64,000 nucleotides of DNA from Serripes groenlandicus (GCA_031761405.1 JASEVX010000013.1:43535991-43599990); one strand, 5' to 3'. Counted from the first letter of the stretch, positions 36,101 through 46,600 are shown. Numbers and translations are program-made. The notes: generated by a model not told the origin, from the sequence alone.

Positions 36101-39100
36101 TTTGTTTGGGGTTTCGTGCCATTTTGAAAAAGAATGCAGTCATATCTCGACGGCCAGTTTGCATACCCATGTGGTTTCTGTATTTCCAACACCAGTACTA
36201 CACACAACATACTTTCGAAACAATTCGCTGCTTTTCTAAATAGGCTTTCGGAAATATCGAAACTTAAGCCTCAATGAGTGCTTGCTGGTGTTTTCAGCAA
36301 TTCTTTGTTTTTTGTCTTTTTCCTCAGCAATTCTGTCGACAACATGATTCCCATCTAATACACGTCAATGATGCCGCGGAAAACACGTTTATAAAGAGCT
36401 GGCTACGACGTCTAAAAAGTATGTACATGAACCGTTCAGTGCCAAAAAAGAACACGTTGGCTTTTGAGGAACAGTGTAGATCAAGATCCACACAATTTGT
36501 TCAAGATCTACACTTCTCAGATTATAACATATATAAGCTTGTAAGAAGCAGCTGTGAGCTTGTGTAGATTCTGATATGACCACAGGCATCCGAGTTTTAA
36601 ATTGAACAAATATTGAGGGCTTGGCGTGAAACGGTTGTAACTAAAATTGGTATTTAATTACCAAGATTAATCACCTCGCCATAAAGTCTTTATAAACGTT
36701 AAATCATTTTACTTGGTAAACAATGGAAATTTAGGTGCAATTGCTCGTTTTGAGCAATGGCACCTAAATTTGCATTGTTTACAAAGGGGTCAAAATTGCC
36801 CCTAAACCAGGGTTTTCAAAATAGGGTTTTAGTTACAACCATTTCACGCCAAGCCCTCGATATTGGGACAAAACACTCAATAATCTATATTGTCCATATG
36901 CTATAATAATAATGACCGTAATGATTTCGAATGAAACCATTTAGGGAATCCCTGCAAGGACCGTGTTACTATAAATATCCTGTATATGGTTCATTTCTAA
37001 ATAATACCATTTAGCAAGGCTATTTATAGTAACACGATCCTGTGTGGGATTTCCCAAATATCTCATGCAATAACATTACGGTAAGTATTATCACAGCATA
37101 AGGACCATATAGAGATAAGAGACTATTTGCTGTAGCTAAACGAGTTATTGTGTGGATTTTTTTTCCATTTTATTTCTCGAAAATGAAAACTCGGATGCCT
37201 GTGATATGACGGAGAAGATCGAGGGCCTTATGTGAAACGGTTGTAACACTAAACCTATTTTGAAAACCCTGGTTTAAGGGCAATTTTGATCCCTTTGTAA
37301 ACAATGCAAATTTAGGTGGCACCTAAATTTCCAATGTTTACCAAGAAAAATTATTTAAAGCTTTTAAGGACTTTATGGCGAGGTGATTAACCTTGGTAAA
37401 ACAAATATTGAGCCTATGCTGTTTAAAAAAGCAAACTGGTATCTTTTTATATGAACGGACTCACTTAGTCTTACCCCAGTCGCGGCACGACGGTCATGGT
37501 GGAGTGCCCTTGGGCAAGGCACATTTTTTAGCCTAAAACTGGTTTGTTTACCTATGAATAAGTGAACTGTCGCCGTGATAGTGTTGAAAGCGGCGTAAAA
37601 TCCAAATAAAACAAACACTTAGGCTTTAGAACATGCTGCATTGAAAATGTCTGGAAAATGTAATATCTGGTGGAGTTTGATTATTTGATCAAGGTTTAAC
37701 AACTGCGGCCTGTTCACATACACAAAGGTTTCCTGGTTTTCCCACATCATTACTCCAACCAACATTCTTTCCAAGCAACTGGCTGCTTTTCCACCAACCC
37801 TGTTAACCGATTTGTGACAGAAAAATGACGCTTATCGCATTGGCTTTTGTCAAACGTCGAAGAAAATATTGACCTAGCTTGGTTTGAACAGCCCGCATTG
37901 CTACCGACTGAGCTACCGGCGCTCGACTCTGGTTGAAATAAATAGTCTTATTTCCATAGAGCATTGACAAAACGATGAGGGAACATTAACAATTACGTAT
38001 TTGGATACTTTTAATCTTTCCCAAACAAATGTCAATTGTCAATTGTCGTCTGCTTCACTTGTGTATCGTGGAAAAAGTCGGTCAGAGGTACGTGATAAAG
38101 TGACTATCAAATTCCCACATACAACCAATCTGCAGTGGACGCAAAAAAAAATATCAGCACGAAATATATGATACTTCTCTTTAACTCTTTCAGCGTCACA
38201 GGCAATAGTGAGGTTTTTGCAAACAAACGAGCTGTCTCACCTGAAATCAGCATTGTTTGCCTTTTAGTTACCAAAATAGTCCAAAACTTTCATAAATTGA
38301 GAAATGGACACACCCGATTTTGAACATGGAAGAGTCTACTTTAAACAATTCGGCGCTGAAAGGGTTGAGTGAGAGTATATTCGTGAAAACATTGTTGCAG
38401 AAGAATTAATTTCTCATTTATGAGCAATTTTTATTTTAACAACAATATTGCAAAACGCAGTTATCTTTAAATGCGTCGAAATGCGTCTATATGTGAGAAA
38501 GGGATACTAAACGGTGACAACTCAATTGAGGTCCATATGTTAACCCTTTCCCTGATACAACAATTCTGCAGCAGATGACTTTAAACGTATTTTGTCAAAA
38601 CGTAGACAATCTCCATAATTGAATGGATAACCTATGACAAAAAGTGGAAAACATTGTGGCAAAAGGAGAAATTGCACGTTTTGTGCAATTTCTTCTTTTG
38701 TCACTATGTTTTCAAAAAGCCGTCTGCTGCAGAGGCGTCAGAAAGCGTCTATATGAGGGAAAGGGTTAACTGTTTACCGAAATCCCGATTGTGGCGTCTA
38801 GATATAACTGATAAATAGTACAGGTGAACGAGCAAACTGGTTTGACTGGACTGTTTACTACAATCCATTTCTCCTTCTGTCACAATTGTTTCAAAAGTCG
38901 TCTGCTTCAGACGCGTACACCGGCGTCTTTATGCGGGAAAGTTTTATTTATCTCAAACCTCAGCAACAGCTTGGTGGATGGGTTTGACAGACATTATGAT
39001 AGAAACACTCTGGGAATGGGAGGATACTCATACACCCGTCAACTTTACAGGTATGTACTATAGTCAATTTTACAGGTATGTATTATAGTCAACTGTACAG

Positions 39101-42100
39101 GTATGTACTATAGTCAACTTTACAGGTATGTACTATAGTCAACTTGACAGGTATGTACTATAGTCAACTTTACAGGTATGTACTATAGTCAACTGTACAG
39201 GTATGTACTATAGTCAACTTTACAGGTATGTACTATAGTCAACTTTACAGGTATGTACTATAGTCAACTTTATAGGTATGTACTATAGTCAACTTTACAG
39301 GTATGTACTATAGTCAACTTTACAGGTATGTACTATAGTCAACTTTACAGGTATGTACTATAGTCAACTTTACAGGTATGTACTATAGTCAACTTTACTG
39401 GTATGTACTATAGTCAACTTTACTGGTATGTACTATAGTCAACTTTACAGGTATGTACTATAGTCAACTTTACAGATGTGTACTATAGTCAACTTTACAG
39501 GTAAGTACTATTGTCAACTTTACAGGTATGTACCATAGTCAACTTTACAGGTATGTACTATAGTCAACTAGTCAACTTTACAGGTATGTACTATAGTCAA
39601 CTTTACAGGTATGTACTATAGTCAACTTTACAGGTATGTACTATAGTCAACTTTACAGGTATGTACTATAGTCAACTTTACAGGTATGTACTATAGTCAA
39701 CTTTACTGGTATGTACTATAGTCAACTTTACAGGTATGTACTATAGTCAACTTTACAGATGTGTACTATAGTCAACTTTACAGGTAAGTACTATTGTCAA
39801 CTTTACAGGTATGTACCATAGTCAACTTTACAGGTATGTACTATAGTCAACTAGTCAACTTTACAGGTATGTACTATAATCAACTTTACAGGTATGTACT
39901 ATAGTCAACTTTACAAGTATGTACTATAGTGAAGTCATTTTTTCCGGTCGAGACATCAACCGCCAAATATACACATGCTCTATTTTAAAATGTCGCTATC
40001 AGTGTCAATCCGTTATCAGTCAACAATCATGTTAACCTGATTCTGACTGTTTTGCTTTTCCACTTTCCTCTTTGGAGATGAACTCTATTTCTAACGGGGT
40101 TTTTTCTGAGTTATATCACGGCGATAATGTTTGTTTCTTGGCTTTCTCGAGCCAGTTTTGCAACTGGTAACCTTCCCACGTGGTCTTATTCGGCCATTGG
40201 CGAAAGACGAAGGACGCTTATCACAATGACTTTTTTTCAATTATCGGAAAGAATTAATGAACCTGTCGGTGTTGGAATTCACGGACCCCTTGATTGATAG
40301 TCCTCGTCGTTACCGACAGAGCTATCGCGGCTCGATCCGACATGTGTACATAGGTATTCAATGTCCTTTTAATGTGTCCGTTATACTCAGATATTAGAGC
40401 TGTTCAGTTAAAGCGATATTTCTTCATTCGTTCAAACATGTTCAATTTTACTAAACAGAAGGGAATCCGCTGTTGTCGAGTGGTTAGCGTCGGAGATTTC
40501 GAAACCGGGTGTCCCGGGTGTCACTACGGTCATGGTGGAGTGCCCTTGGGCAAGGCACATTTTCTAGCCTAGTACTGGTTTGTTTACCCAGGGATCATGA
40601 CTAATTAAATTTAATTGCGCGCTAAATGACCTTAGCTGTCGATGCGCCATAAAACAATATACATTCATTCATTCATTACTAAACAGAATAATAAGCAAAA
40701 ACTGATACACAATATATTAAGGAACCCTTTGCCTGGAGAAATAGTTTAAATAACGATATTCCGTAACACATTGATACTGAAAGATAAGATAATTTAATAA
40801 GTATTACACTCCTATTAGCCTACATCAAGGAGGTCCAGCGAAATAAGTGAGGTGCTACTCTTTTATAAACTATTAGTAGTATTGAGGAAGTATTTTTCTA
40901 AAGATATATATATTTTTTGAATGATAAACATTCGATTTTGTGTATATTTCATGTTATTGTAATTGATATAGGTTTTTGGTATTGTATATATCATTAAGAT
41001 GTGTTGTTTGACTAGAAACTATGTAGTTTTCGTCAATAAAATAGTGACAATTGTCTATGTTTTATTTTGATGTGCATGTAACGTCCTCACACCTTGACTT
41101 GTTTTCTTGATGAATTGATACAATATTTGATAACAAATACATCTATATTTTTGTATGCATTACTCTCAGAAAATTTTAAACGGATTTTTGTCATGACATA
41201 TACTATAACAAAAAAAAAGAGATTTCATTCAATAAAGGGGGTCTGGATCAGGTCAATATTGTATTGTCTCCACATCAAACAATTTTTCGACTAGCTTCCG
41301 TGGATTTGATTCGATCTAGAAGAAACTCTTATTCTCTGATCTAAGATATACAATGGCCTTCGGGGCCTTCATAGCCTTGTCGCTGCGTTCGGCTTATCTG
41401 TATATGTGGGTCAAAATTAAACTTTTAGACTTGATTTCTTTTAAGTAAAGAGTTTATTCATGTAACCTATGAACTGTTGTTACGTAAATTATATCCCGAG
41501 TTATACCAAAGACCGTGAAACAAATGTGTGAGTCTCCACTAGTTTGATATAACCGAATAAATGTCAAACTACCCCAATAAAAACTTTGTTTGCGTAGAAA
41601 TGAGTGTATACCATCACCAGGATGCATTATTTCTCATTTCTTACTACGCTATAGGTCAAATTACGCCAAATACATACGCGGTCATGCAGATAGCAAAATA
41701 GTCCCTAAAACATAATTGGTTTGAGTAGAAATAAGTGTATATCATCACCATAATGCATTGAATATATGACATTGAGTTTAAATTCATTGTAAATCTGTAT
41801 AGGATTCACTGGAATTTCTTGATTTGATCCGTTTTAGTATTTCGTCCAAGCCCGATTTTGTCCAAATTGACGGTAACCATTTTCGCCGGGTAAATTCGTT
41901 CTTGCTTTTTGCATGACCCCGATTTTCTTTGTATTATTTTAAAGCTAAGAAGTAAATATGTTGACTGATATAGAGTATTCTATAAGAAGAAACGCTAAGA
42001 AAGTATGACAATTTAGGGTTAAAACTGGTCGATTGACAAGGACGAAATTTAGTTGGTGTATTGTGACCTACAGACACACAGGTATAACTAATATAAGTAC

Positions 42101-43542
42101 GTAAAACGGAACTCTGTTTGTTTGTTTTTGTGGCGCATGTCCTAATAGCATTCGTCAACGATGTCGTTTTGAAACAAGATTAACTGTTTCCATATTTCCA
42201 GACTGGCATAAGGGTCAGCCAGATGATGCCCATCACGAGGACTGCGCGGATTTCTTCCCGGACTTTGGTTTTCAATGGAACGATCATGACTGCACGGGAG
42301 CACGAAAGGCTATTTGCGAGAAACGGTGGGTAAATAACAAAATCACATTATTTAGAAGTTATATGTGTGTTTCCAGACTGGTTCGTCCTACAAATATGGA
42401 TTGATTGGGATTTAACGTCGTTTTCGACATTACTTTAATTCATATCACCGTGGCCAGTTCATCTACCCATGTGTTTCCTTGCTTTCTAACAACAGAACAC
42501 AATATACAACAGCAACTGACTGCTTTTTCATGTATACTTTTAGTTCATTTCGTGAATAACGAATGAAGCTTTTCTAGTTTGATAAACGTCAGAAAGTCAG
42601 TAAACCAGGCTTGGGTTCGAACTCACAACCCCTGGATTGACAGTCCGCGTCGCTACATACAAAGGTATCTTAGGAGACATTGCAGTAAGACGGAGTGTTT
42701 CATTAGTTGTATTTTCCTAAAAAGGCATGAAGATATAGGCCGTCTAGCACAATGTAGATATGAATAGTAGTGGATTCCATGGTTATGTCTTATGCTTCAT
42801 ATACATCATCCGTGCAAATCAGTCACATAGAATGTCAGTAATGCACCGACTTAGACATGTGACCACCACAATATCAAATGAAATTATTAGATAGTGCAAC
42901 TTCAAAATTTAGCTTTCAAGCACGGGTCAAATAAAGCGATTCCTAGCTTTGTTGTTGACGGCTTCATTACCTTCATGTATAAAACAGATCTTGCAGTTAG
43001 ACGGAACATTTTTCTTGTTGTATAATTTCTTAAAAGACTTGCATGAATATCATATACATATCGTCTCGCGCAATCTAGAAAAAGCAGTATTAAATCAGAA
43101 GATTTTGGGTTGATGCCTCATTCTTCACATACCTCATCCTTGATAAAGATGTCTTCCTATCAATTATGGAATATGACATTATTTGCATGCATGTTCAGTG
43201 CAAAAACCGTCTTACTGTGCAATGTCTCTGCAGAGATCCGTATTAGGGTTCACCCTGTCATGTCAAACATTTCGGTAGATAAAGCAGGATAAAACACATG
43301 TTGTTTAGGATCTTGTATAGCAGGGTAACATATTAATTGGACTGAAGTGATCAAAGCCGAAAAGCTATCGAGTGTACATGAACATTAACGAAGTAAGGCT
43401 TGGACGTTACCGAGCTTGAACGACACTACACGAGTGTTTATTAAAAACGACGGAAATAAGTTATATTAGGGAAAGTGCGTTATTATGAAAATTAATTTGT
43501 CCTTGCAGTCGATACGGGAATGGTAATGAAATCGTCGGATAA
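33112..43542 (+). CDS. CTL3: C-type lectin-like gene, complete, six exons
   Basis: Secreted lectin of 157 residues. Exons: 33112-33142, 35254-35360, 36328-36418, 38964-39050, 42202-42325, 43509-43542. Signal peptide starts MECVWRLAFLC and ends near ..THVGA before QCPNSW. The CTLD has all six cysteines, WWMGL, a QPD loop (KGQPDD, galactose-type by family knowledge) and FQWND. Phases 1, 0, 1, 1, 2 agree with CTL2 and CTL4. Three of its junctions are associated with tandem copies of the junction itself: exon 2 acceptor, exon 3 acceptor and exon 4 donor. Its signal exon is a near copy of that of CTL2, while its CTLD exons are closer to CTL4, so the gene may be chimeric at the promoter end after block duplication. 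Confidence 0.92.
33166..33400. mobile_element. MITE-1, complete, 23 bp after the exon 1 donor
   Basis: Ends TTAACCCTTTCC and GGGAAAGGGTTA, core 'ggagcaatggatcataatga' palindrome. 235 bp. Confidence 0.88.
33430..33690 (+). mobile_element. SINE-a, full-length, plus strand
   Basis: Head 'atggctcagtctgttacgac' (A box) and 'cgtgggttcgaacctctg' (B box), then 'gaacgtagccagttacctgt' and 'ctggtgcgagaaagccagga'. Confidence 0.85.
33815..33990 (-). mobile_element. SINE-a fragment
   Basis: 'gccaactggctaccttccca' and 'agcttagtgggagaagacga' match the middle of the element; no head. Confidence 0.55.
34185..35253 (+). repeat. Tandem array of the CTL3 exon 2 acceptor, about 14 extra units of about 71 bp
   Basis: Units contain 'ttgtatttttgtcgactttt', 'caggtatagcattgacatg' and 'tatgcgaacactatttgctg'. 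The last unit is the real junction: 'ttgtattttgtcgaatttac' + AG at 35253 followed by exon 2 'gtgtagttttgacacatgta'. Each unit therefore repeats the polypyrimidine-AG acceptor and about 20-25 nt of exon 2. Short minus-strand ORFs in it are periodic artefacts. Confidence 0.9.
35254..35360 (+). CDS. CTL3 exon 2
   Basis: 107 nt. Codes VVLTHVGAQCPNSWVPYEDS and CYLFGTENEEYVVAE; donor GAG|gtaag, phase 0. Confidence 0.9.
35700..35920 (-). mobile_element. SINE-b, full-length
   Basis: Minus-strand head 'cggtggtgtagtgatcgcgg' and B box 'gggttcgatccccgtcc'; body 'tcacggcgtttcctgggtac'. Confidence 0.82.
36065..36250 (-). mobile_element. SINE-a body without head
   Basis: 'ttgattgattgattgtttgt', 'catatctcgacggccagttt', 'caacaccagtactacacaca'. 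Confidence 0.7.
36328..36418 (+). CDS. CTL3 exon 3, with tandem in-frame alternative acceptor
   Basis: 91 nt. Codes QFCRQHDSHLIHVNDAAENT then FIKSW; donor A|gtatgt, phase 1. A second 'ttttcagcaattct' acceptor 30 nt upstream (exon would start at 36298) keeps the frame and adds QFFVFCLFPQ. The main start is chosen because every paralogue begins here. Confidence 0.88.
36615..36858. mobile_element. MITE-2, complete
   Basis: Same terminal inverted repeats and inner palindrome as 31697-31942, flanked by 'aatatt' and 'gatatt'. Confidence 0.92.
36893..37113. mobile_element. Fold-back element, arms about 85 bp
   Basis: 'ccgtgttactataaatatcc' pairs with 'ggctatttatagtaacacga', and outward 'catttagggaatccc' with 'gggatttcccaaat' and 'gaccgtaatg' with 'cattacggt'. 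Non-coding; transposon-like foldback. Confidence 0.75.
37221..37400. mobile_element. MITE-2, inverted and truncated
   Basis: Begins 'gagggccttatgtgaaacgg'; carries 'tttaggtggcacctaaattt', in which the spacer of the inner palindrome has collapsed. The other terminal repeat is missing. Confidence 0.82.
37470..37620 (+). mobile_element. SINE-c fragment
   Basis: 'acggtcatggtggagtgccc', 'ttgggcaaggcacattttt' as in 40470-40680 and 61735-61915, then a SINE-b-like end 'ttgaaagcggcgtaaaatcc'. Confidence 0.75.
37680..37925 (-). mobile_element. SINE-a copy
   Basis: 'aggtttcctggttttcccac', 'aagcaactggctgcttttcc', minus-strand A box in 'accgactgagctaccggcgc'. B box largely lost. Confidence 0.78.
38100..38510. 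mobile_element. MITE-1 copy interrupted by MITE-5
   Basis: Left part 'ccaatctgcagtggacgc' and right part 'atgcgtctatatgtgagaaa' are separated by the insertion at 38181-38367. Confidence 0.6.
38181..38367. mobile_element. MITE-5 inserted in MITE-1
   Basis: Ends 'ttaactctttcagcg' and 'cgctgaaagggttga' are inverted. The inside ('tgtctcacctgaaatcagca') matches 44970-45135. Confidence 0.65.
38540..38769. mobile_element. MITE-1, complete
   Basis: TTAACCCTTTCC...GGGAAAGGGTTAA, core 'gagaaattgcacgttttgtg' palindrome; 230 bp. Confidence 0.88.
38964..39050 (+). CDS. CTL3 exon 4
   Basis: 87 nt, acceptor 'ctcaaacctcag'. Codes TAWWMGLTDIMIETLWEWED and ..PVNFT; donor TTTACAG|gtatgt, phase 1. The last 12 nt and the donor are the seed of the downstream array. 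Confidence 0.92.
39051..39940 (+). repeat. 25-bp minisatellite of the exon 4 donor, about 35 copies
   Basis: The unit is GTATGTACTATAGTCAAC plus TTTACAG; the exon end reads GTCAACTTTACAG|GTATGT, so each unit copies the exon 3' end plus the donor. A 283-bp higher-order duplication is visible: the variant 'acagatgtgtactatag' recurs at about 39474 and 39757, each followed by 'caactagtcaact'. Each unit also ends as an acceptor-like TTTACAG. Confidence 0.95.
40090..40340 (-). mobile_element. SINE-a copy
   Basis: 'gagttatatcacggcgataa', 'tattcggccattggcgaaag', minus-strand A box in 'taccgacagagctatcgcgg'. Confidence 0.78.
40470..40680 (+). mobile_element. SINE-c, near full-length
   Basis: Head 'tgtcgagtggttagcgtcgg' (A box); the B box region is shortened by a deletion. 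Body 'cttgggcaaggcacattttc', 'aatttaattgcgcgctaaat', 'gcgccataaaacaatataca', tail (ATTC)n. Confidence 0.85.
40690..42180. other. CTL3 intron 4, no recognised feature
   Basis: AT-rich sequence, no exon-like segment with lectin motifs and no repeat family recognised; ORFs are short. Confidence 0.5.
42202..42325 (+). CDS. CTL3 exon 5 (ligand-binding loop)
   Basis: 124 nt, acceptor 'catatttccag'. Codes DWHKGQPDDAHHEDCADF, then FQWNDHDCTGARKAICEK; donor ACG|gtgggt, phase 2. Confidence 0.9.
42400..42660 (-). mobile_element. SINE-a copy
   Basis: 'gggatttaacgtcgttttcg', 'tatcaccgtggccagttcat', B box in 'cttgggttcgaactcacaac'. Confidence 0.8.
43509..43542 (+). CDS. CTL3 terminal micro-exon
   Basis: Acceptor 'tgtccttgcag'. 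Codes RYGNGNEIVG then TAA; frame and the E-I-V-G end match CTL1, CTL2 and CTL4. Confidence 0.85.
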
Positions 43543-43630
43543 CGTCCGGGAAAGCAGGGAATGTGTGCACTCTTTCAACGATTGAGGCGGATGTTCAATA
43601 GGGACGGGTTTACATGCTCGTTCTTTGATT

Positions 43631-43636
43631 AATAAA
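43631..43636 (+). promoter_or_regulatory. Candidate poly(A) signal AATAAA for CTL3
   Basis: 89 bp after the stop codon, within 'ttgattaataaaaaaagg'. Confidence 0.55.
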
Positions 43637-43721
43637 AAAAGGATATAAATCCATTTCGTGAACATGACTTGTTATTGTACTTTTAACTTTGATTTCTTCT
43701 ATTGTTTTGGGGTATTACATG

Positions 43722-43857
43722 TTGTCCAAGGAGTTGGGGTTGTATCCAATACAATGTCCAAGAAGTTGAGGTTGTATCCAATACAATGTCCAAGAAGTTG
43801 AGGTTGTATCCAATACAATGTCCAAGAAGTTGAGGTTGTATCCAATACAATGTCCAG
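43722..43857. repeat. 32-bp tandem repeat, about 4 copies
   Basis: Unit words 'ccaagaagttgaggttgtat' and 'ccaatacaatgt'. Confidence 0.92.
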
Positions 43858-43970
43858 GCAACAATATTTACCAATGGTTGCTCATCGATTAACCTAGGGT
43901 TACTCGTATTCCTAGTATACGCTATTCTTTTGTTAGATTAATATGGTAAAGGTCGAAATGTATTAATTCT

Positions 43971-44378
43971 TTAAGGTGTCGTTTTTGTTCTGGTTATGCT
44001 TGTCCATTGATTTGATCTTTCTTTCAATGCTGGAAAGTATACTTTGAAGCGTGTATCACCCGAATAGAGCCAGGGTATCTGCGCCGTCTGACCTGGCTCT
44101 ATACTGATGGTGAAGCGTGTATCACCCGAATAGAGCCAGGGTATCTGCGCCGTCTGGCCTGGCTCCATACTGGTGGCTACTGTTCTGCAGAATTTCAATA
44201 GATTTGACGCCTTATCAAGTTTTGCGCTATAATTGTATAAGTCCCATGAAATGTCCGTTACCATCCAAACGTCGGTCGGATTCAGCACACGATATTTTAC
44301 AGCGGTCTCGCAGAATTTATCTTTTTGTCCGAAGTTCCATTGCGTTGCAGAACGCCATAGGTCGGGTCCAATCATCAA
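43971..44378 (-). CDS. Possible hypothetical protein or exon (135 codons)
   Basis: Not recognised. The frame codes a mixed, protein-like composition (GPDLWRSATQWNFGQ, then DVWMVTDISWDLYNY) and is long for such AT-rich DNA. First true ATG is at 44375. It has an internal 22-residue direct repeat, EPGQTAQIPWLYSGDTRF twice in tandem, from a 66-bp DNA duplication at about 44045-44165 that kept the frame. It converges on the CTL3 3' end. An in-frame stop lies a few codons upstream of the start, so either it is a single small exon or the call is wrong. No domain, signal peptide or membrane segment is seen. Confidence 0.35.
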   Translation of the reverse strand: MMIGPDLWRSATQWNFGQKDKFCETAVKYRVLNPTDVWMVTDISWDLYNYSAKLDKASNLLKFCRTVATSMEPGQTAQIPWLYSGDTRFTISIEPGQTAQIPWLYSGDTRFKVYFPALKERSNQWTSITRTKTTP

Positions 44379-44379
44379 A

Positions 44380-44970
44380 GAGGAGTGTTCAGGTTTTTGT
44401 CATAGTTTTGCTTTTGAAAATTTAAAGTAAAATTGGCTGCCATGGTACCCAATTAACCATGGGTACATTCATTTTTTTTATTTTTTTATAATTAATTTAA
44501 TGTTATAGTTTAAAGAGTAAAACATTTAGATTCTAGAATGAATTTGATGATTAATACATATGAAATCATGCAAATTTAAGCATTTCAGCGCTTAAATAAT
44601 ATGGTTGCTAAGGTAGAGCTTTTGCCATGGCAACGGATTGGATTTTTGACCAGCAACTCGACATTCTTATTAGATTGACGTCATTTTGAATCCATTTAAC
44701 AAAAGAAATTAAAGATTCAAGACTATGGATACATTTCTCCCTGCATGATTCTAGCTGGACTGCTACTTAAGTATGACTTACGCAGCGCCGCAGTAAAAAG
44801 ACATAGACTCATACAATGGAAGAGACCAACAAATATTCTTTTCAAAGAGAGGCGTATTTAAATTGTTAAACGCCAACAACATGTAAACGTATACGACAGC
44901 AAAAAAAGTATTATCTCTCACACACAAAAAGGACGAATTGATATAGTTCTTTCATTGTCAATATTATGTT
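44380..44970. other. No recognised feature
   Basis: AT-rich intergenic DNA with poly-T runs. Confidence 0.5.
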
Positions 44971-45135
44971 TGTGGCAAACAATACAGATTCATATGAGTC
45001 AGCTCATAACGAGCAGTCTCACCTGAAATCAGCATTGGTTGCCCGTTAAGTATCATATAATCCAAGACTCTAAACACATGAAAAATGTTGATCATGGTAA
45101 GTCAATTTTGGGAACTCGGCGATGTAAGGGATAGA
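44970..45135. mobile_element. MITE-5-like copy
   Basis: 'gcagtctcacctgaaatcag' matches the inside of 38181-38367; ends are eroded. Confidence 0.5.
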
Positions 45136-45139
45136 GTTC

Positions 45140-45660
45140 GTTCGGTTCAGTTTCTGTGGCTTTTTTATAAAACATGTATGTGGGATTATTGGTGTGACCA
45201 GCCCTTTATGAAATGTGTATAATTGAGCAAATATGTATCAGGTTTTTTAACGTCAGATTGCTTGTAACACTCCGAATAAGCAGAAGTTTACGTTACGTGT
45301 CAAAATTTTAAATGGAAATACAAATACAATCAAACTTCTCTTAATCAGGCACCAAGGAGACAGTCACTGTTTGGCTGCTGAATACAGGTTGCCGCCAAAT
45401 ACAAGACAAATATTGAAGAAAATCATGTTTTGGTTAATCTTAAAGCGGCTGTTAAATATATGTTGGCTGTTATCAGAGGTAGCCGGTATCACAAGGTTGA
45501 CTTTAGGTACCCATGTTTGACTCTACAAAAGTTCCATGGCGCGATGCAGTGCCATTTTGATATGCCCCAAAACAGAATCATCAGGTATGTAATATATTTG
45601 AGTGTGCACCCTCTATAATGAAGTTAAAAAGAAAGAAAAGGACAAAACGTGAAGAAAGAA
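45140..45660. other. No recognised feature
   Basis: The 62-codon ORF at 45430 has no visible motif; the stretch near 45350 has a coding-like look but many stops, so it is not called. Confidence 0.4.
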
Positions 45661-45664
45661 TAAA

Positions 45665-45868
45665 GCTAAACCTTTCCGACGTACAGGTGCTTTTTAACGC
45701 CTCTGCATCAGACGACTTTTGAAAATACTCATGATAAATTTATCCTTGTAACCACAATGTTTGTAACATAATTAAATAGTTGTACTTTCATATATAGAGT
45801 TTCAATATGTTTTACTGAATATTTCCGAATCCGTCTGCTGCAGATTTGATGTCTATGGGAAAGTGTTA
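45665..45868. mobile_element. MITE-1 copy, diverged
   Basis: 'taaacctttccgacg' left end, 'gtctgctgcagatttgatg' and 'tatgggaaagtgttaa' right end. Confidence 0.65.
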
Positions 45869-46018
45869 AAACTGAGAAAACAACTAAACATTTAAAACCT
45901 GTTTCTATAAATATCAAATATTTAGAGGTCATGCAATGAGTTTTTTAAATGATCCAGGTAAAGTGGTAATACATCATCTAATCTGGTTTAAGTTATGATT
46001 TGTTGGTCTGTATTATAC

Positions 46019-46220
46019 TTGCATTCAAACCCTCCAACAATGACTTTGAAATCATCAAGGCAAACTTAAAAAACCTCCAGAATTGAAAGTATAATTACGG
46101 ATAAAAAGAGAAAAAACCATGGTGGTTCATGATTAAAATAAGGCCATTTCCTTCTTTTGCGATTATGTTTAAAAACTTTTTAAATGTCGTCTGCTGCAGA
46201 TGCGTCAAAGTCGTCTGCCC
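46019..46220. mobile_element. MITE-1 copy, diverged
   Basis: 'acaatgactttgaaatc' and 'gtcgtctgctgcagatgcgt' with an eroded core. Confidence 0.5.
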
Positions 46221-46570
46221 GAATAAAAATTATGTCAAACAAAGACAACCTTATCTTTGCATGATAGTAAATCGGCCGTCCTCCGAGAAAAGGTGTTGTT
46301 TTCATGAATTAAAACCTACTCGAGAATGAACAACTTACGTGTTATATAAGTCGGTCTCTTACCTAGGCCAAGACGCTGAATTGAAGAAGTATTGTCAATC
46401 CTGAAGTATGACGCTGTTCAATTTGAATTTTTGTTAGGGTTTTACTCCGTTGTCACCATTATTTTAGATATATGACGATAAAACACGACGTGTGCATGGA
46501 TACACAAACCAGTGCTAGACTAGGCAGTGGGTCGCTTTTATGGACACACTCCCCATGACTGACTTATTTA

Positions 46571-46600
46571 TGTCACGTCTATCTGCGCTATATAACGGCG
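46571..46600 (+). promoter_or_regulatory. CTL4 core promoter with TATA box
   Basis: TATATAA at 46589-46595, 40 bp before the ATG, preceded by 'tgtcacgtct' at 46571, an inverted counterpart of the TGACGT seen before CTL2 and CTL3. Confidence 0.55.

Noticed and set aside
38824..39063. 79-codon ORF across CTL3 exon 4
   Set aside because: It is in the wrong frame (SLVDGFDRHYD); the correct frame gives WWMGLTD and joins both neighbouring exons.
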